DNA from: Polaromonas sp. YR568 | GTDB lineage: Bacteria; Pseudomonadota; Gammaproteobacteria; Burkholderiales; Burkholderiaceae_C | Direction: 5' to 3' | DNA length: 33,750 bases | Assembly (NCBI GenBank): GCA_945860515.1 | Contig: CAMARI010000008.1 | Location: 1 to 33,750 of the forward strand | Shown here: in pieces, positions 8,728 to 15,895 of the stretch | Numbering within the stretch: position 1 is the first letter of the stretch | Layout of the letters: each line of letters opens with the position of its first letter | The notes under the pieces: generated by a model | The model's database searches: none | Told to the model about the DNA's origin: nothing | The model's input: only the letters and a program-made list of their open reading frames with translations | Program-made: the position numbers and the translations under genes

Positions 8728-9321
8728 ATGAACGCCCCGCAACGCTTGCCCTACATCGATTTTTCGGCCATCACAGACCCGGCCATGATGGCCGAGTTTG
8801 AGCGCGCTGCACGTGACGGCGCGCCGCGGCCTGAAAGCCATGCCATCCGCGCAAATGTGCCCGCCGTTTTCTGGGCCTTCACCAACGCCTGGAACACCAC
8901 TTTTGTGGACGGCGTTTGTGACCACGCCATCAAGGAGCTGTGCCGCCTGTACGTCTCGCAGGCGGTCAATTGCAACTACTGCGGTAACCAGCGTTCGGTC
9001 AAGGCGCAGGAGCAAGGTTTGCTGGAAGACGACATCAAAGACTTGCTTGATTTTGACAAATCGATTCGTTTTACAGCACGCCAAAAAGCGGCGCTGCGTC
9101 TGGCCGAAGCCATCACCTGGGGCCTTGAATCTACCGACGACCTGTGGCAAGGGCTGTATCACCATTTTGAAACTGACCAGATTGTGGAGCTCGGATTTTT
9201 TATCGGCCTGACAATGGGCCAGCAGCGCTGGAACCGGCTCATCAACATGCAGCACAGCCAGTTCATGGCCGGTACTTCTGGCGGCTTGGCGCCAGGCCTG
9301 GCAGCGCAAAAAGTGGCTTAG
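8728..9321 (+). CDS. Carboxymuconolactone decarboxylase / AhpD-like protein
   Basis: This 197-residue protein has the AhpD-like alpha-helical fold. The redox motif is seen as E70, C82 and C85 in KELCRLYVSQAVNCNYCGNQR, with the same E-(11)-CxxC spacing as AhpD. The histidine normally four residues after the second Cys is replaced by R89. The family includes peroxidase reductants, gamma-carboxymuconolactone decarboxylases and many uncharacterised proteins beside catabolic genes. A Shine-Dalgarno CAGGAG lies just upstream. Its place in the operon between the NMT1-like protein and the second dehydrogenase suggests a part in the pathway or in removing peroxide made by it; neither is shown by sequence. 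Confidence 0.82.
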   Translation: MNAPQRLPYIDFSAITDPAMMAEFERAARDGAPRPESHAIRANVPAVFWAFTNAWNTTFVDGVCDHAIKELCRLYVSQAVNCNYCGNQRSVKAQEQGLLEDDIKDLLDFDKSIRFTARQKAALRLAEAITWGLESTDDLWQGLYHHFETDQIVELGFFIGLTMGQQRWNRLINMQHSQFMAGTSGGLAPGLAAQKVA

Positions 9322-9328
9322 GTAACCG

Positions 9329-10204
9329 ATGAACATTCACATCATTGGCGTCGGGAAAATGGGCTTGCCCATGGCCTGCCATTTTCTAGCTGCCTGGCAT
9401 GTGGTGACTGCCAGTGATGCCGATCCGCAGCGGCTGGCGCTGGCCACTGCCAAGGGCTTGACGCTGGCCGCTGATGCAACAGCCATGTCCACGGCCGACA
9501 TCATCTTTTCGTCTTTGCCACATGACGCCGCATTGATTGCGGTCGCAGCCCAGGTCGCGGTGACTGCGCGCAAGGGCGCAACATTTGTGGACACCAGCAC
9601 GGTGTCGCAACTGGCATCGCGTCAGGTGGCGGGTCTGCTGCAAGAAAGCGGCATCGCCTATTTGCGCACCACCGTGTCCGGCAACAATCACATGGCTGAA
9701 CAGGCTTTGCTCACGGTGATGGCGTCTGGCCCGCGCGCCTCTTACGAAACGGTACTGCCCCTGCTCAAGCTGCTGGGTCCACATCAGTTTTTTCTGGGCA
9801 CTGGAGAAGAGGCTCGCTTGATGAAGCTGGTTGTCAACCTGATGATTGCGCAAACCAGCGCCATGTTGTCCGAAGGCCTTGCACTGGGCCGCAAAGGTGG
9901 CCTGGACTGGCAAGACATGTGGCAGGTGCTGTGTGCCAGTGCGGTGGCGTCCCCCATCCTGAAAGCCAAGTCGGTACAGCTGGCCAAGCGCGATTTCACA
10001 CCGACCTTTACAGTAGAGCAGATGGTCAAAGACCTGACGCTTATTTTGGCTGCCGGGCAAGCGGTGCATGTGCCGCTGCCACAAACCGCCATGACGCTGC
10101 AGCTGATGCACTCTGCTATGGCGCAGGGCGATGCAGGAGATGACTATGCGGCCATCATCAAAACTGTTGAGCGCAGTGCGGGTCTGAGCACTGATCCGTA
10201 CTGA
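9329..10204 (+). CDS. Second NAD(P)-dependent beta-hydroxyacid dehydrogenase, paralogue of the 1720 gene
   Basis: The 291-residue protein is of the 3-hydroxyisobutyrate dehydrogenase family. The dinucleotide motif GVGKMG is at 7-12 and the catalytic pair K166/N170 is in RLMKLVVNLM. The substrate loop reads TTVSGNNHMAEQ (VSGN at 116-119), sharing with the first paralogue the replacement of the usual second glycine by asparagine. Overall the two proteins are clearly different in sequence, so this is not a recent duplication. The gene starts seven bases after the AhpD-like stop and precedes the maleylacetate reductase. Two such enzymes in one island suggest two hydroxyacid/semialdehyde steps or two substrates (inference). 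Confidence 0.84.
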   Translation: MNIHIIGVGKMGLPMACHFLAAWHVVTASDADPQRLALATAKGLTLAADATAMSTADIIFSSLPHDAALIAVAAQVAVTARKGATFVDTSTVSQLASRQVAGLLQESGIAYLRTTVSGNNHMAEQALLTVMASGPRASYETVLPLLKLLGPHQFFLGTGEEARLMKLVVNLMIAQTSAMLSEGLALGRKGGLDWQDMWQVLCASAVASPILKAKSVQLAKRDFTPTFTVEQMVKDLTLILAAGQAVHVPLPQTAMTLQLMHSAMAQGDAGDDYAAIIKTVERSAGLSTDPY

Positions 10205-10220
10205 TGAAGAACTTGACACC

Positions 10221-11282
10221 ATGAAAAGTTTTATCTATAACGGCCAACCCGCACGCGTCGTGTTTGGCGCAGGGAGCTTGCAGCACCTGGCACGTGAGAT
10301 CGACGCACTGGGTGCAAAAAAAGCGCTGGTGCTGTCGACGCCCGAGCAGCAAGCGTCAGCAGAAATGGTTGCCAATTTGTTGGGCAGCCGGGCGGCGGGT
10401 GTGTTTGCCAGAGCCGTCATGCACGTGCCGATAGAAACGGCGCGTGTCGCACTAGACATGGCCAGAGTACTGGGTGCCGATTGCGCGGTGGCGATTGGTG
10501 GTGGCTCTACGACGGGTCTGGGAAAAGCGATCGCGCTTGATTCAGGGCTACCGATTCTGGCGATACCCACCACCTACGCCGGATCAGAAATGACGCCGAT
10601 CTACGGCATCACTGAAGCGGGCATGAAAAAAACCGGCAGAGACCCGCGCGTGGTGCCGCGTGTGGTGATTTATGACCCTGAGTTGACACTGGGTTTGCCC
10701 CTAGCGATGAGCGTGACCAGCGGCATCAATGCCATCGCCCATGCCGCAGAAGGTTTGTATGCAACGGACAGCAACCCGGTCATGAATTTGATGGCCAAAG
10801 AGGGCATGGCCGCCATAGCGCGTGCGCTACCAGCTATTAAAGAAGTCGCAAACGATCTGCAAGCCAGAAGCGACGCGCTGTACGGTGCCTGGCTGTGCGG
10901 CACGGTGTTGGGCAATGTCGGCATGGCGCTGCACCACAAGCTGTGCCACACACTGGGTGGCAGTTTTAATTTACCGCATGCAGAGACCCATACCATTGTG
11001 CTGCCGCATTCGCTGGCCTACAACGCGGCGGCAGCCCCAGATGCCATGCGCGTGATCGCCGAAGCCCTAGGCGGCAGTAGCGCGGCCCAGGCCGTGTTTG
11101 ATCTGGCTAAAAACAATGGCGCGCCCACAGCGCTCAAAGACATTGGCATGCATGAGGTGGACCTGGACAAAGCCGCAGGCATCGCCATGCAAAACCAGTA
11201 CCCCAATCCGCGCCCACTGGAGCGCGTCGCCCTTCGGCAACTGCTGCAAGACGCGTTTGATGGGGTCAGGCCGAATCGGTAA
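10221..11282 (+). CDS. Maleylacetate reductase (iron-alcohol-dehydrogenase fold)
   Basis: The 353-residue protein fits maleylacetate reductase, which reduces maleylacetate to 3-oxoadipate with NAD(P)H, the step after hydroxyquinol or chlorocatechol ring cleavage. MKSFIYNGQPARVVFGAGSL is the typical start, AIGGGSTTGLGKAIAL (91-106) is the dinucleotide-binding motif in the form seen in this subfamily, and AIPTTYAGSEMTPIYGIT follows. HHKLCHTLGGSFNLPHAETH contains the conserved His region. Finding an intradiol dioxygenase 1.1 kb downstream supports the assignment strongly. It is the last gene of the plus-strand run before the convergent LysR gene. I give no symbol because names differ between pathways. 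Confidence 0.9.
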   Translation: MKSFIYNGQPARVVFGAGSLQHLAREIDALGAKKALVLSTPEQQASAEMVANLLGSRAAGVFARAVMHVPIETARVALDMARVLGADCAVAIGGGSTTGLGKAIALDSGLPILAIPTTYAGSEMTPIYGITEAGMKKTGRDPRVVPRVVIYDPELTLGLPLAMSVTSGINAIAHAAEGLYATDSNPVMNLMAKEGMAAIARALPAIKEVANDLQARSDALYGAWLCGTVLGNVGMALHHKLCHTLGGSFNLPHAETHTIVLPHSLAYNAAAAPDAMRVIAEALGGSSAAQAVFDLAKNNGAPTALKDIGMHEVDLDKAAGIAMQNQYPNPRPLERVALRQLLQDAFDGVRPNR

Positions 11283-11324
11283 CAGATCAAAGCAGACTGG
11301 CATGACGGCATTGAACAAATGGCC

Positions 11325-12254
11325 TCAATACACCCCAAATCGCCCCGTCCATTTTCGCTCATAGTCCATCTTGGCAAAATGCTCGGCCATGAAGTCGATA
11401 AAGGTGCGCACCTTGGCTGACAGATGTTTGCGACTGGGGTAGGCCAGGTTGACTTGCAGGCGTGGCAAGTCCCATTCGTCAAGCACTGGCACCAGGCGGC
11501 CAGCCACGATGTCGTCATAAACAATGTATGACGGTTGTACCAAAATACCCAGCCCGTCGAGTGCAGCCACCCTCAGTATCTGGCCGTCATTGGCATCGAG
11601 TACGCCCTTGACGTTCACGGTTGTGATGCTGCCGTCCTTGCTAAAACGCAATTCATTGGGGTTGTTGGCGTGCGTGTAGATCAGCATCTGATGCTGCTGC
11701 AAATCGGCCAATGTTTTGGGGATGCCGTATTGCGCAAAGTAGCGGGGTGATGCCGTCAAAATACGGCGCGTTTCGGCCAGGCGGCGGATCGTGATGTTGG
11801 AGTCTGGCTCAAACTCGCGCGTGCGAATAGCGACGTCAATGTTGTTGTCGATGATGTCCAGATAGCGGTTGGCCGCTTCAATATGCACCGTCACGTTGGG
11901 GTAGCGCTGGGTGTAGTCGCGCAGCAAGGGCGCCACGTGGTGCAACGAAAACGACAGCGATGTGGTGATGCGCAGCACGCCCGTCGGGTTCAGCGACGTG
12001 GCGTTCACGGCGGACTCGGCATCCTTCAGGTCAACCAAAATACCTTTGGCCCTGGAAAAAAACTCCTGCCCGGTTTCTGTCAGGTAAAGGCGGCGCGTAT
12101 TGCGCTCGACCAGCCGCGCGCTCAGTCGCGCTTCCAGGGCTGACAGGTGGCGGCTGGCCGCGGCGTTGGACAAGTCAAGCGCTTCAGCCGCGCGGCTCAG
12201 GCTGCCGGTTTCAGCCACCTGCACAAACAATTCAATTTCAGTCCAGCGATCCAA
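11325..12254 (-). CDS. LysR-family transcriptional regulator
   Basis: The 309-residue protein has the N-terminal winged helix-turn-helix of LysR regulators (MDRWTEIELFVQVAETGSLSRAAEALDLSNAAASRHLSALEARL, residues 1-44) and a C-terminal co-inducer-binding domain starting near GVLRITTSLSFSLHHVAPLL. The family responds to pathway intermediates and usually controls the divergent gene. Here that is the intradiol dioxygenase, with 164 bases between the two starts; a candidate operator is described separately. It is convergent with the maleylacetate reductase. The sequence resembles the CrgA/DmlR-type group more than the classic CatR/BenM group, judging from the RRLYLTETGQEFF segment. The effector is unknown; hydroxyquinol or an upstream aromatic is a guess. 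Confidence 0.92.
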   Translation of the reverse strand: MDRWTEIELFVQVAETGSLSRAAEALDLSNAAASRHLSALEARLSARLVERNTRRLYLTETGQEFFSRAKGILVDLKDAESAVNATSLNPTGVLRITTSLSFSLHHVAPLLRDYTQRYPNVTVHIEAANRYLDIIDNNIDVAIRTREFEPDSNITIRRLAETRRILTASPRYFAQYGIPKTLADLQQHQMLIYTHANNPNELRFSKDGSITTVNVKGVLDANDGQILRVAALDGLGILVQPSYIVYDDIVAGRLVPVLDEWDLPRLQVNLAYPSRKHLSAKVRTFIDFMAEHFAKMDYERKWTGRFGVY

Positions 12255-12307
12255 GTCATGTCTCCTGCGTTGATGCCCGATTGTGGCGCGAAAGGAAAAT
12301 AGTCCGA

Positions 12308-12346
12308 GCCGTTGTTGCGCCGCATGAAAAAGTCATTTACAACGGC
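12308..12346. promoter_or_regulatory. Inverted repeat, candidate LysR operator
   Basis: In the gap between the divergent LysR and dioxygenase genes, GCCGTTGT (12308-12315) is repeated in inverted order as ACAACGGC (12339-12346). A second pair, ATGAAA (12324-12329) and TTTCAT (12351-12356), overlaps it. Position between a LysR gene and its presumed target makes this the likely regulator site, but no binding motif is established. Confidence 0.4.
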
Positions 12347-12351
12347 GCACT

Positions 12352-12379
12352 TTCATAATGCCAAGGCGCCGTCTATATT
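12352..12379 (+). promoter_or_regulatory. Candidate sigma70 promoter for the intradiol dioxygenase gene
   Basis: TTCATA (12352-12357) and TATATT (12374-12379) are separated by 16 bases and lie 40 bases before the GTG start. The -35 match is weak, as expected for a promoter that needs a LysR activator; the inverted repeat lies immediately upstream. This is pattern matching only. Confidence 0.35.
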
Positions 12380-12418
12380 TCTCTCATAAGCTTCGTCACC
12401 CCAACTGAAGGATCCAGC

Positions 12419-13255
12419 GTGCGCAACCTGAACCAGGACACCATTACACAAGCCGTATTGGCCCGCTTGGCAACCACGCCAGATGCCCGTCTGAAAGAAA
12501 TCATGACCAGCCTGGTGCAGCACCTCCACGCGTTTGCGCGCGAGGTCAAGCTGACCGAACCTGAGTGGATGCAGGGCATTGAATTTTTAACCGCAACCGG
12601 GCAGATGTGCGACGCCAAGCGGCAGGAATTTATTTTGCTCAGTGACACACTGGGCCTGTCGATGTTGACTGTCGCCATGAACAATGACAAGCCCCTGGGC
12701 TGCACCGAACCCACGGTTTTTGGGCCCTTTTTTCTGGAAGATGCACCGCGTTTTGAACTGGGCGCCGATGTGGGCGGTGGTGCCAAGGGCGAGCCCTGCA
12801 TGGTGAGCGGCAGCATCAAGGCATTGGACGGTACGCCCATCCCGAATGCCCTGATCAATGTCTGGCAGGCCGATGCCGACGGCAACTACGACGTGCAGTA
12901 TGCGCACCTGGCCAAGCCCCAGGCACGCGGCATCATGAACGCCGACGCCAGTGGCAACTACCATTTCAAAACCATTCTGGCAGAGGCTTACCCCATTCCC
13001 ATCAATGGTCCGGTGGGTGCAATGCTCAAGGCCACCAAAAACCATCCGTGGCGGCCTGCGCACCTTCACTTCATGATCGATGCGCCGGGCTACGAGCGCC
13101 TCATCACCCATGTGTTTCGTGACCATGACCAGTATCTGGACTCCGACGTGGTGTTTGGCGTGCGTCAGTCGCTGGTGGCCGATTGGATCAAGCAGGCCGA
13201 TGGCACCTACAGTCTGCACTATGACTTTGTGCTGAATCCCAAGACCGGCACATGA
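12419..13255 (+). CDS. Intradiol ring-cleavage dioxygenase, hydroxyquinol 1,2-dioxygenase type
   Basis: The 278-residue Fe(III) dioxygenase cleaves a catechol-type ring between the hydroxyls. LTEPEWMQGIEFLTATGQMCDAKRQEFILLSDTLGLSML is the N-terminal dimerisation domain in the form seen in hydroxyquinol dioxygenases. The catalytic domain starts near TEPTVFGPFFLEDAP. The four iron ligands can be placed at Y157 (GNYDVQY), Y191 (AYPIP), H215 and H217 (RPAHLHF), with spacings like those of catechol 1,2-dioxygenase. The product from hydroxyquinol would be maleylacetate, matching the reductase at 10221. The start is GTG with AAGGA six bases before it. Catechol or a substituted catechol remains possible as substrate. 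Confidence 0.9.
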   Translation: MRNLNQDTITQAVLARLATTPDARLKEIMTSLVQHLHAFAREVKLTEPEWMQGIEFLTATGQMCDAKRQEFILLSDTLGLSMLTVAMNNDKPLGCTEPTVFGPFFLEDAPRFELGADVGGGAKGEPCMVSGSIKALDGTPIPNALINVWQADADGNYDVQYAHLAKPQARGIMNADASGNYHFKTILAEAYPIPINGPVGAMLKATKNHPWRPAHLHFMIDAPGYERLITHVFRDHDQYLDSDVVFGVRQSLVADWIKQADGTYSLHYDFVLNPKTGT

Positions 13256-13285
13256 CCAGGACTGGCATATGACGAGGGCTCACGC

Positions 13286-13594
13286 ATGATCAAGCACATC
13301 GTGATGTGGAATATCCGCGGGGATACGCCACTTGCCAAGGCGGCAGCCATTGACAAACTCAAATGCAGCTTTGACGAACTTCGCAGCCTGATACCCGGTA
13401 TTGTCCACATGGAAATAGGCGTGGACAGCAGCCGAATTGACTACGCCTGCGATGTGGTGCTCTACTCGGAATTTGAAAGCCAGGCCGCGCTCGACGCCTA
13501 TGCGTCGCACCCAGAGCACCTGCGCGTCAAGCAAGAATTGGCAGACCTGCGTATTGCCCGCCACCAGGTCGATTACGCGGTAACGACGAATTGA
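13286..13594 (+). CDS. Dabb (stress-responsive A/B barrel) domain protein
   Basis: This 102-residue protein is a single Dabb domain: MIKHIVMWNIR at the start, a central SFDELRSLIPGIVHMEIGVD, then ALDAYASHPEHLRVKQ with the family's typical HPEH segment. Dabb proteins form dimeric ferredoxin-like barrels; some are monooxygenase-like or cyclase-like enzymes acting on aromatic or polyketide compounds, and many have no known function. It lies 30 bases after the dioxygenase and 20 bases before the SnoaL-like gene, so co-transcription is likely. A small catalytic or ligand-binding part in the island is inference. Confidence 0.85.
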   Translation: MIKHIVMWNIRGDTPLAKAAAIDKLKCSFDELRSLIPGIVHMEIGVDSSRIDYACDVVLYSEFESQAALDAYASHPEHLRVKQELADLRIARHQVDYAVTTN

Positions 13595-13614
13595 AAAATG
13601 AACGGAGATAAAGC

Positions 13615-14244
13615 ATGAAAGACAACCTGCAGGATGAGCTGCTGATACGGCAAATGGTCGAGCGCTGGGCGGTCTGGCGTGACGCGGGTGACTGGCAGCG
13701 TTTTGCTACTGTGTGGCACCCGCAGGGCGTGATGATGGCCACCTGGTTTCAAGGCCCCTATGCCGACTTTATTCGCGTGACACAAGAAGGCTGGGCCAAA
13801 GGCGTCAGCATATTGCACTTCCTCGGTGGATCGGCCATTGAGGTGGCGGGCGAGCGCGCCATCGCGCAGACCAAAATGACGATATCGCAGCGCGGCATGG
13901 TAGAGGGCATTAACTCGGGCGAGGCTGGCCCGGTGCTGTGCGATGTGGTGTGCACTGGCCGCTTTTATGACTTTGTGCAAAAACACGAGGGTCAGTGGAA
14001 GTTGCTGCACCGCCAGCCGATTTATGAAAAAGACCGCATTGATCCTGTTGACTCTGCCGCGGTGGTGAAACTGGACCAGCGGGCGCTGGCGGGCTTTCCT
14101 GAAGGCTACCGGCACCTGGCTTACATTCAGACCCACATCGGTTATACCGTCAAGCTTGACATGCCGATGCTCAAGGGCCCGGTGGTTGACGCGCTGTACG
14201 CCAGGGGCGCGCGCTGGTTGGCTGGTGGCGAACTGGAGCGTTAA
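13615..14244 (+). CDS. SnoaL-like / NTF2-fold protein
   Basis: The 209-residue protein starts with a helix LLIRQMVERWAVWRDAGDWQRFATVWHPQGVM that is typical of SnoaL-like (NTF2 superfamily) cone-shaped folds. The strand regions TGRFYDFVQKHEGQWKLLHRQPIYEKDRIDP fit the rest of the domain. Members include dehydratases, isomerases, polyketide cyclases and small subunits of ring-hydroxylating dioxygenases. The C-terminal 60 residues (GFPEGYRHLAYIQTHIGYTVKLDMP) extend beyond the usual domain of about 130 residues. A Shine-Dalgarno CGGAGATAA precedes the ATG, and the stop is four bases before the next gene. No specific reaction can be assigned. Confidence 0.8.
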   Translation: MKDNLQDELLIRQMVERWAVWRDAGDWQRFATVWHPQGVMMATWFQGPYADFIRVTQEGWAKGVSILHFLGGSAIEVAGERAIAQTKMTISQRGMVEGINSGEAGPVLCDVVCTGRFYDFVQKHEGQWKLLHRQPIYEKDRIDPVDSAAVVKLDQRALAGFPEGYRHLAYIQTHIGYTVKLDMPMLKGPVVDALYARGARWLAGGELER

Positions 14245-14248
14245 AACC

Positions 14249-15253
14249 ATGATAACTTTTACAACTCATACCAAGTGGCTCTGCAAAGCACTTTTGACGC
14301 TGCTGGCCTGCGTGGCCGTGCTGCCCCTCTCGTCTATCTCGCATGCGCAGAACGCCTACCCCAACAAAGTGGTCAAAGTCATCGTGCCGCAGCCGCCTGG
14401 CGGCGGGTTTGACTTTGTCGGCCGTTTGTTGGCAGACCGCCTGGGCAAGCAACTGGGACAGGGCTTTGTGGTTGAGAACAAGCCGGGCTCGGGCACGCTG
14501 ATTGGCACTGATTTTGTTGCCAAGTCTGCGCCAGACGGTTACACGCTGCTCACAGGCTCCATTTCCAACATCGCGCTGAATCCGGGGCTGTACCGTAGTC
14601 TGCCTTACGACAGCCTGAAAGACTTTGAAGCGCTGGGCCTGGCCGTCAGCTACAGCTACACGCTGATGGCGCGCAAGGACTTGCCCTTTGCAACGCTGAA
14701 GGACGTTATCGCTTACGCCAAGGCCAACCCCGGCAAGTTGACCTATGCTTCTGCCGGCAACGGTTCAGGCCAGCACGTGTTGCCAGCCGCTTTGTGGCAT
14801 TTGGCAGGGGTCAATATCACCCATGTGCCTTACCGCGGTGCACAGGCAGCCTATGTTGACCTGCTCGGAGGCCGTGTTGATTTGTTTTTTGACCTGGCAC
14901 CCACCGCCCGAGTTCAGGTCGATGCAGGCACCGTCAAAGCGCTAGCTACTTCAGGCGGCACGCGCAACACCATGCACCCAGATGTGCCCACCATTGCCGA
15001 GACCGGCGCTGCCGTGCTGGAGCTGGAGTCATGGTTTGGCTATTTTGCGCCAAGCAAAACGCCGCCCGAGATCGTGGCCCGCCTGCGCACAGAGCTGGCC
15101 CGCGTGATTGCCGCGCCCGACGTTGTGGATACGTTCCGCAAAGCGGGTGGCAAGCCCATGGGTCTGAATCCGGATCAGACAAGGGCACTGGTGCAGCGCG
15201 ACGTGGAACGCTGGACCAAACTGATTCGCGATGCCGATATCAAGGCTGAATAA
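14249..15253 (+). CDS. Second Bug/TctC-family periplasmic solute-binding protein
   Basis: From the ATG at 14249 the protein is 334 residues with a signal peptide (hydrophobic ALLTLLACVAVLPLSS, then SHAQ). The mature start AYPNKVVKVIVPQPPGGGFDFVGRLLADRL and VVENKPGSGTLIGTDFVAKSAPDGYTLL are Bug signatures. The track start at 14156 lies inside the SnoaL-like gene and would bury the signal peptide, so I rejected it. Like the 4081 protein it has no membrane transporter partner here. The two Bug proteins differ in the ligand loop (FTAGSATD versus QPPGGGFDF), so they probably bind different acids. Co-transcription with the SnoaL-like and RutE-like genes is likely from the short gaps. Confidence 0.91.
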   Translation: MITFTTHTKWLCKALLTLLACVAVLPLSSISHAQNAYPNKVVKVIVPQPPGGGFDFVGRLLADRLGKQLGQGFVVENKPGSGTLIGTDFVAKSAPDGYTLLTGSISNIALNPGLYRSLPYDSLKDFEALGLAVSYSYTLMARKDLPFATLKDVIAYAKANPGKLTYASAGNGSGQHVLPAALWHLAGVNITHVPYRGAQAAYVDLLGGRVDLFFDLAPTARVQVDAGTVKALATSGGTRNTMHPDVPTIAETGAAVLELESWFGYFAPSKTPPEIVARLRTELARVIAAPDVVDTFRKAGGKPMGLNPDQTRALVQRDVERWTKLIRDADIKAE

Positions 15254-15280
15254 GATGTCTTCTTCTATAGAAAGTAAACC

Positions 15281-15877
15281 ATGACAACCGATACAAAAAT
15301 TAATCAGGCCAGCCTGGACCAGCTCTTTTTCAAGGCTCGTACGGCCAACGGCTTCATCGACAAAGCTGTGCCTATGGCGCTGCTGCAAGAGGTGTATGAC
15401 ATCGCCAGGATGGGGGCGACCTCCATGAACACGCAGCCGACGCGTTATGTTTTCTTGAACAGCCCGGAGTCGCGTGCTCGCCTGATTCCTGCGCTGTCGC
15501 CGGGGAACGTGGAAAAGACCAAAGTTGCGCCTGTCACGGTCATCGTGGCAACCGATAGCCAGTTTTTTGAACATATGCCGCAAGTCTGGCACGTGCCCAC
15601 CGCCAAAGACATGTTTGCGGGCAATGCCCCACTGGCACAAGGCACGGCCACGCGCAACGGCACGCTGGGTGGCGCTTACTTCATGATCGCTGCGCGCGCT
15701 GTCGGTCTGGACTGCGGACCCATGAGTGGGGTGGACCTGGCCAAAGTCAATGCAGAGTTTTTCCCTGATGGCCGCTTTACCGCCAACTTCCTGATCAACC
15801 TGGGTTATGGCGACGACAGCAAACTGTTTGACCGCAATCCGCGTTTGTCGTTTGAACAGGCCTGCACAGTTTTGTAG
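15281..15877 (+). CDS. RutE-like nitroreductase-family malonic semialdehyde reductase
   Basis: This 198-residue flavoprotein closely follows RutE: LDQLFFKARTANGFIDKAVPMALLQEVYDIARMGATSMNTQPTR at the start, ALSPGNVEKTKVAPVTVIVATDSQFFE in the middle, and GLDCGPMSGVDLAKVNAEFFPDGRFTANFLINLGYGDDSKLF near the end. In the Rut pyrimidine pathway RutE reduces malonic semialdehyde to 3-hydroxypropionate. No other rut genes are in the window, so here it could reduce another small semialdehyde or a nitro/quinone compound. It closes the island's plus-strand run after the second Bug gene. The family call is strong; the exact substrate is inferred. Confidence 0.87.
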   Translation: MTTDTKINQASLDQLFFKARTANGFIDKAVPMALLQEVYDIARMGATSMNTQPTRYVFLNSPESRARLIPALSPGNVEKTKVAPVTVIVATDSQFFEHMPQVWHVPTAKDMFAGNAPLAQGTATRNGTLGGAYFMIAARAVGLDCGPMSGVDLAKVNAEFFPDGRFTANFLINLGYGDDSKLFDRNPRLSFEQACTVL

Positions 15878-15895
15878 AAGGTTTTATCCATTTTC

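Noticed and set aside
8308-9336. 342-residue minus-strand ORF
   Set aside because: It lies antisense to the NMT1-like and AhpD-like genes, which have clear family motifs; no motif is seen in the minus frame. GC-rich codon bias often opens such frames.
9386-10222. 278-residue minus-strand ORF
   Set aside because: It is antisense to the second dehydrogenase, whose GVGKMG and Lys/Asn motifs are clear.
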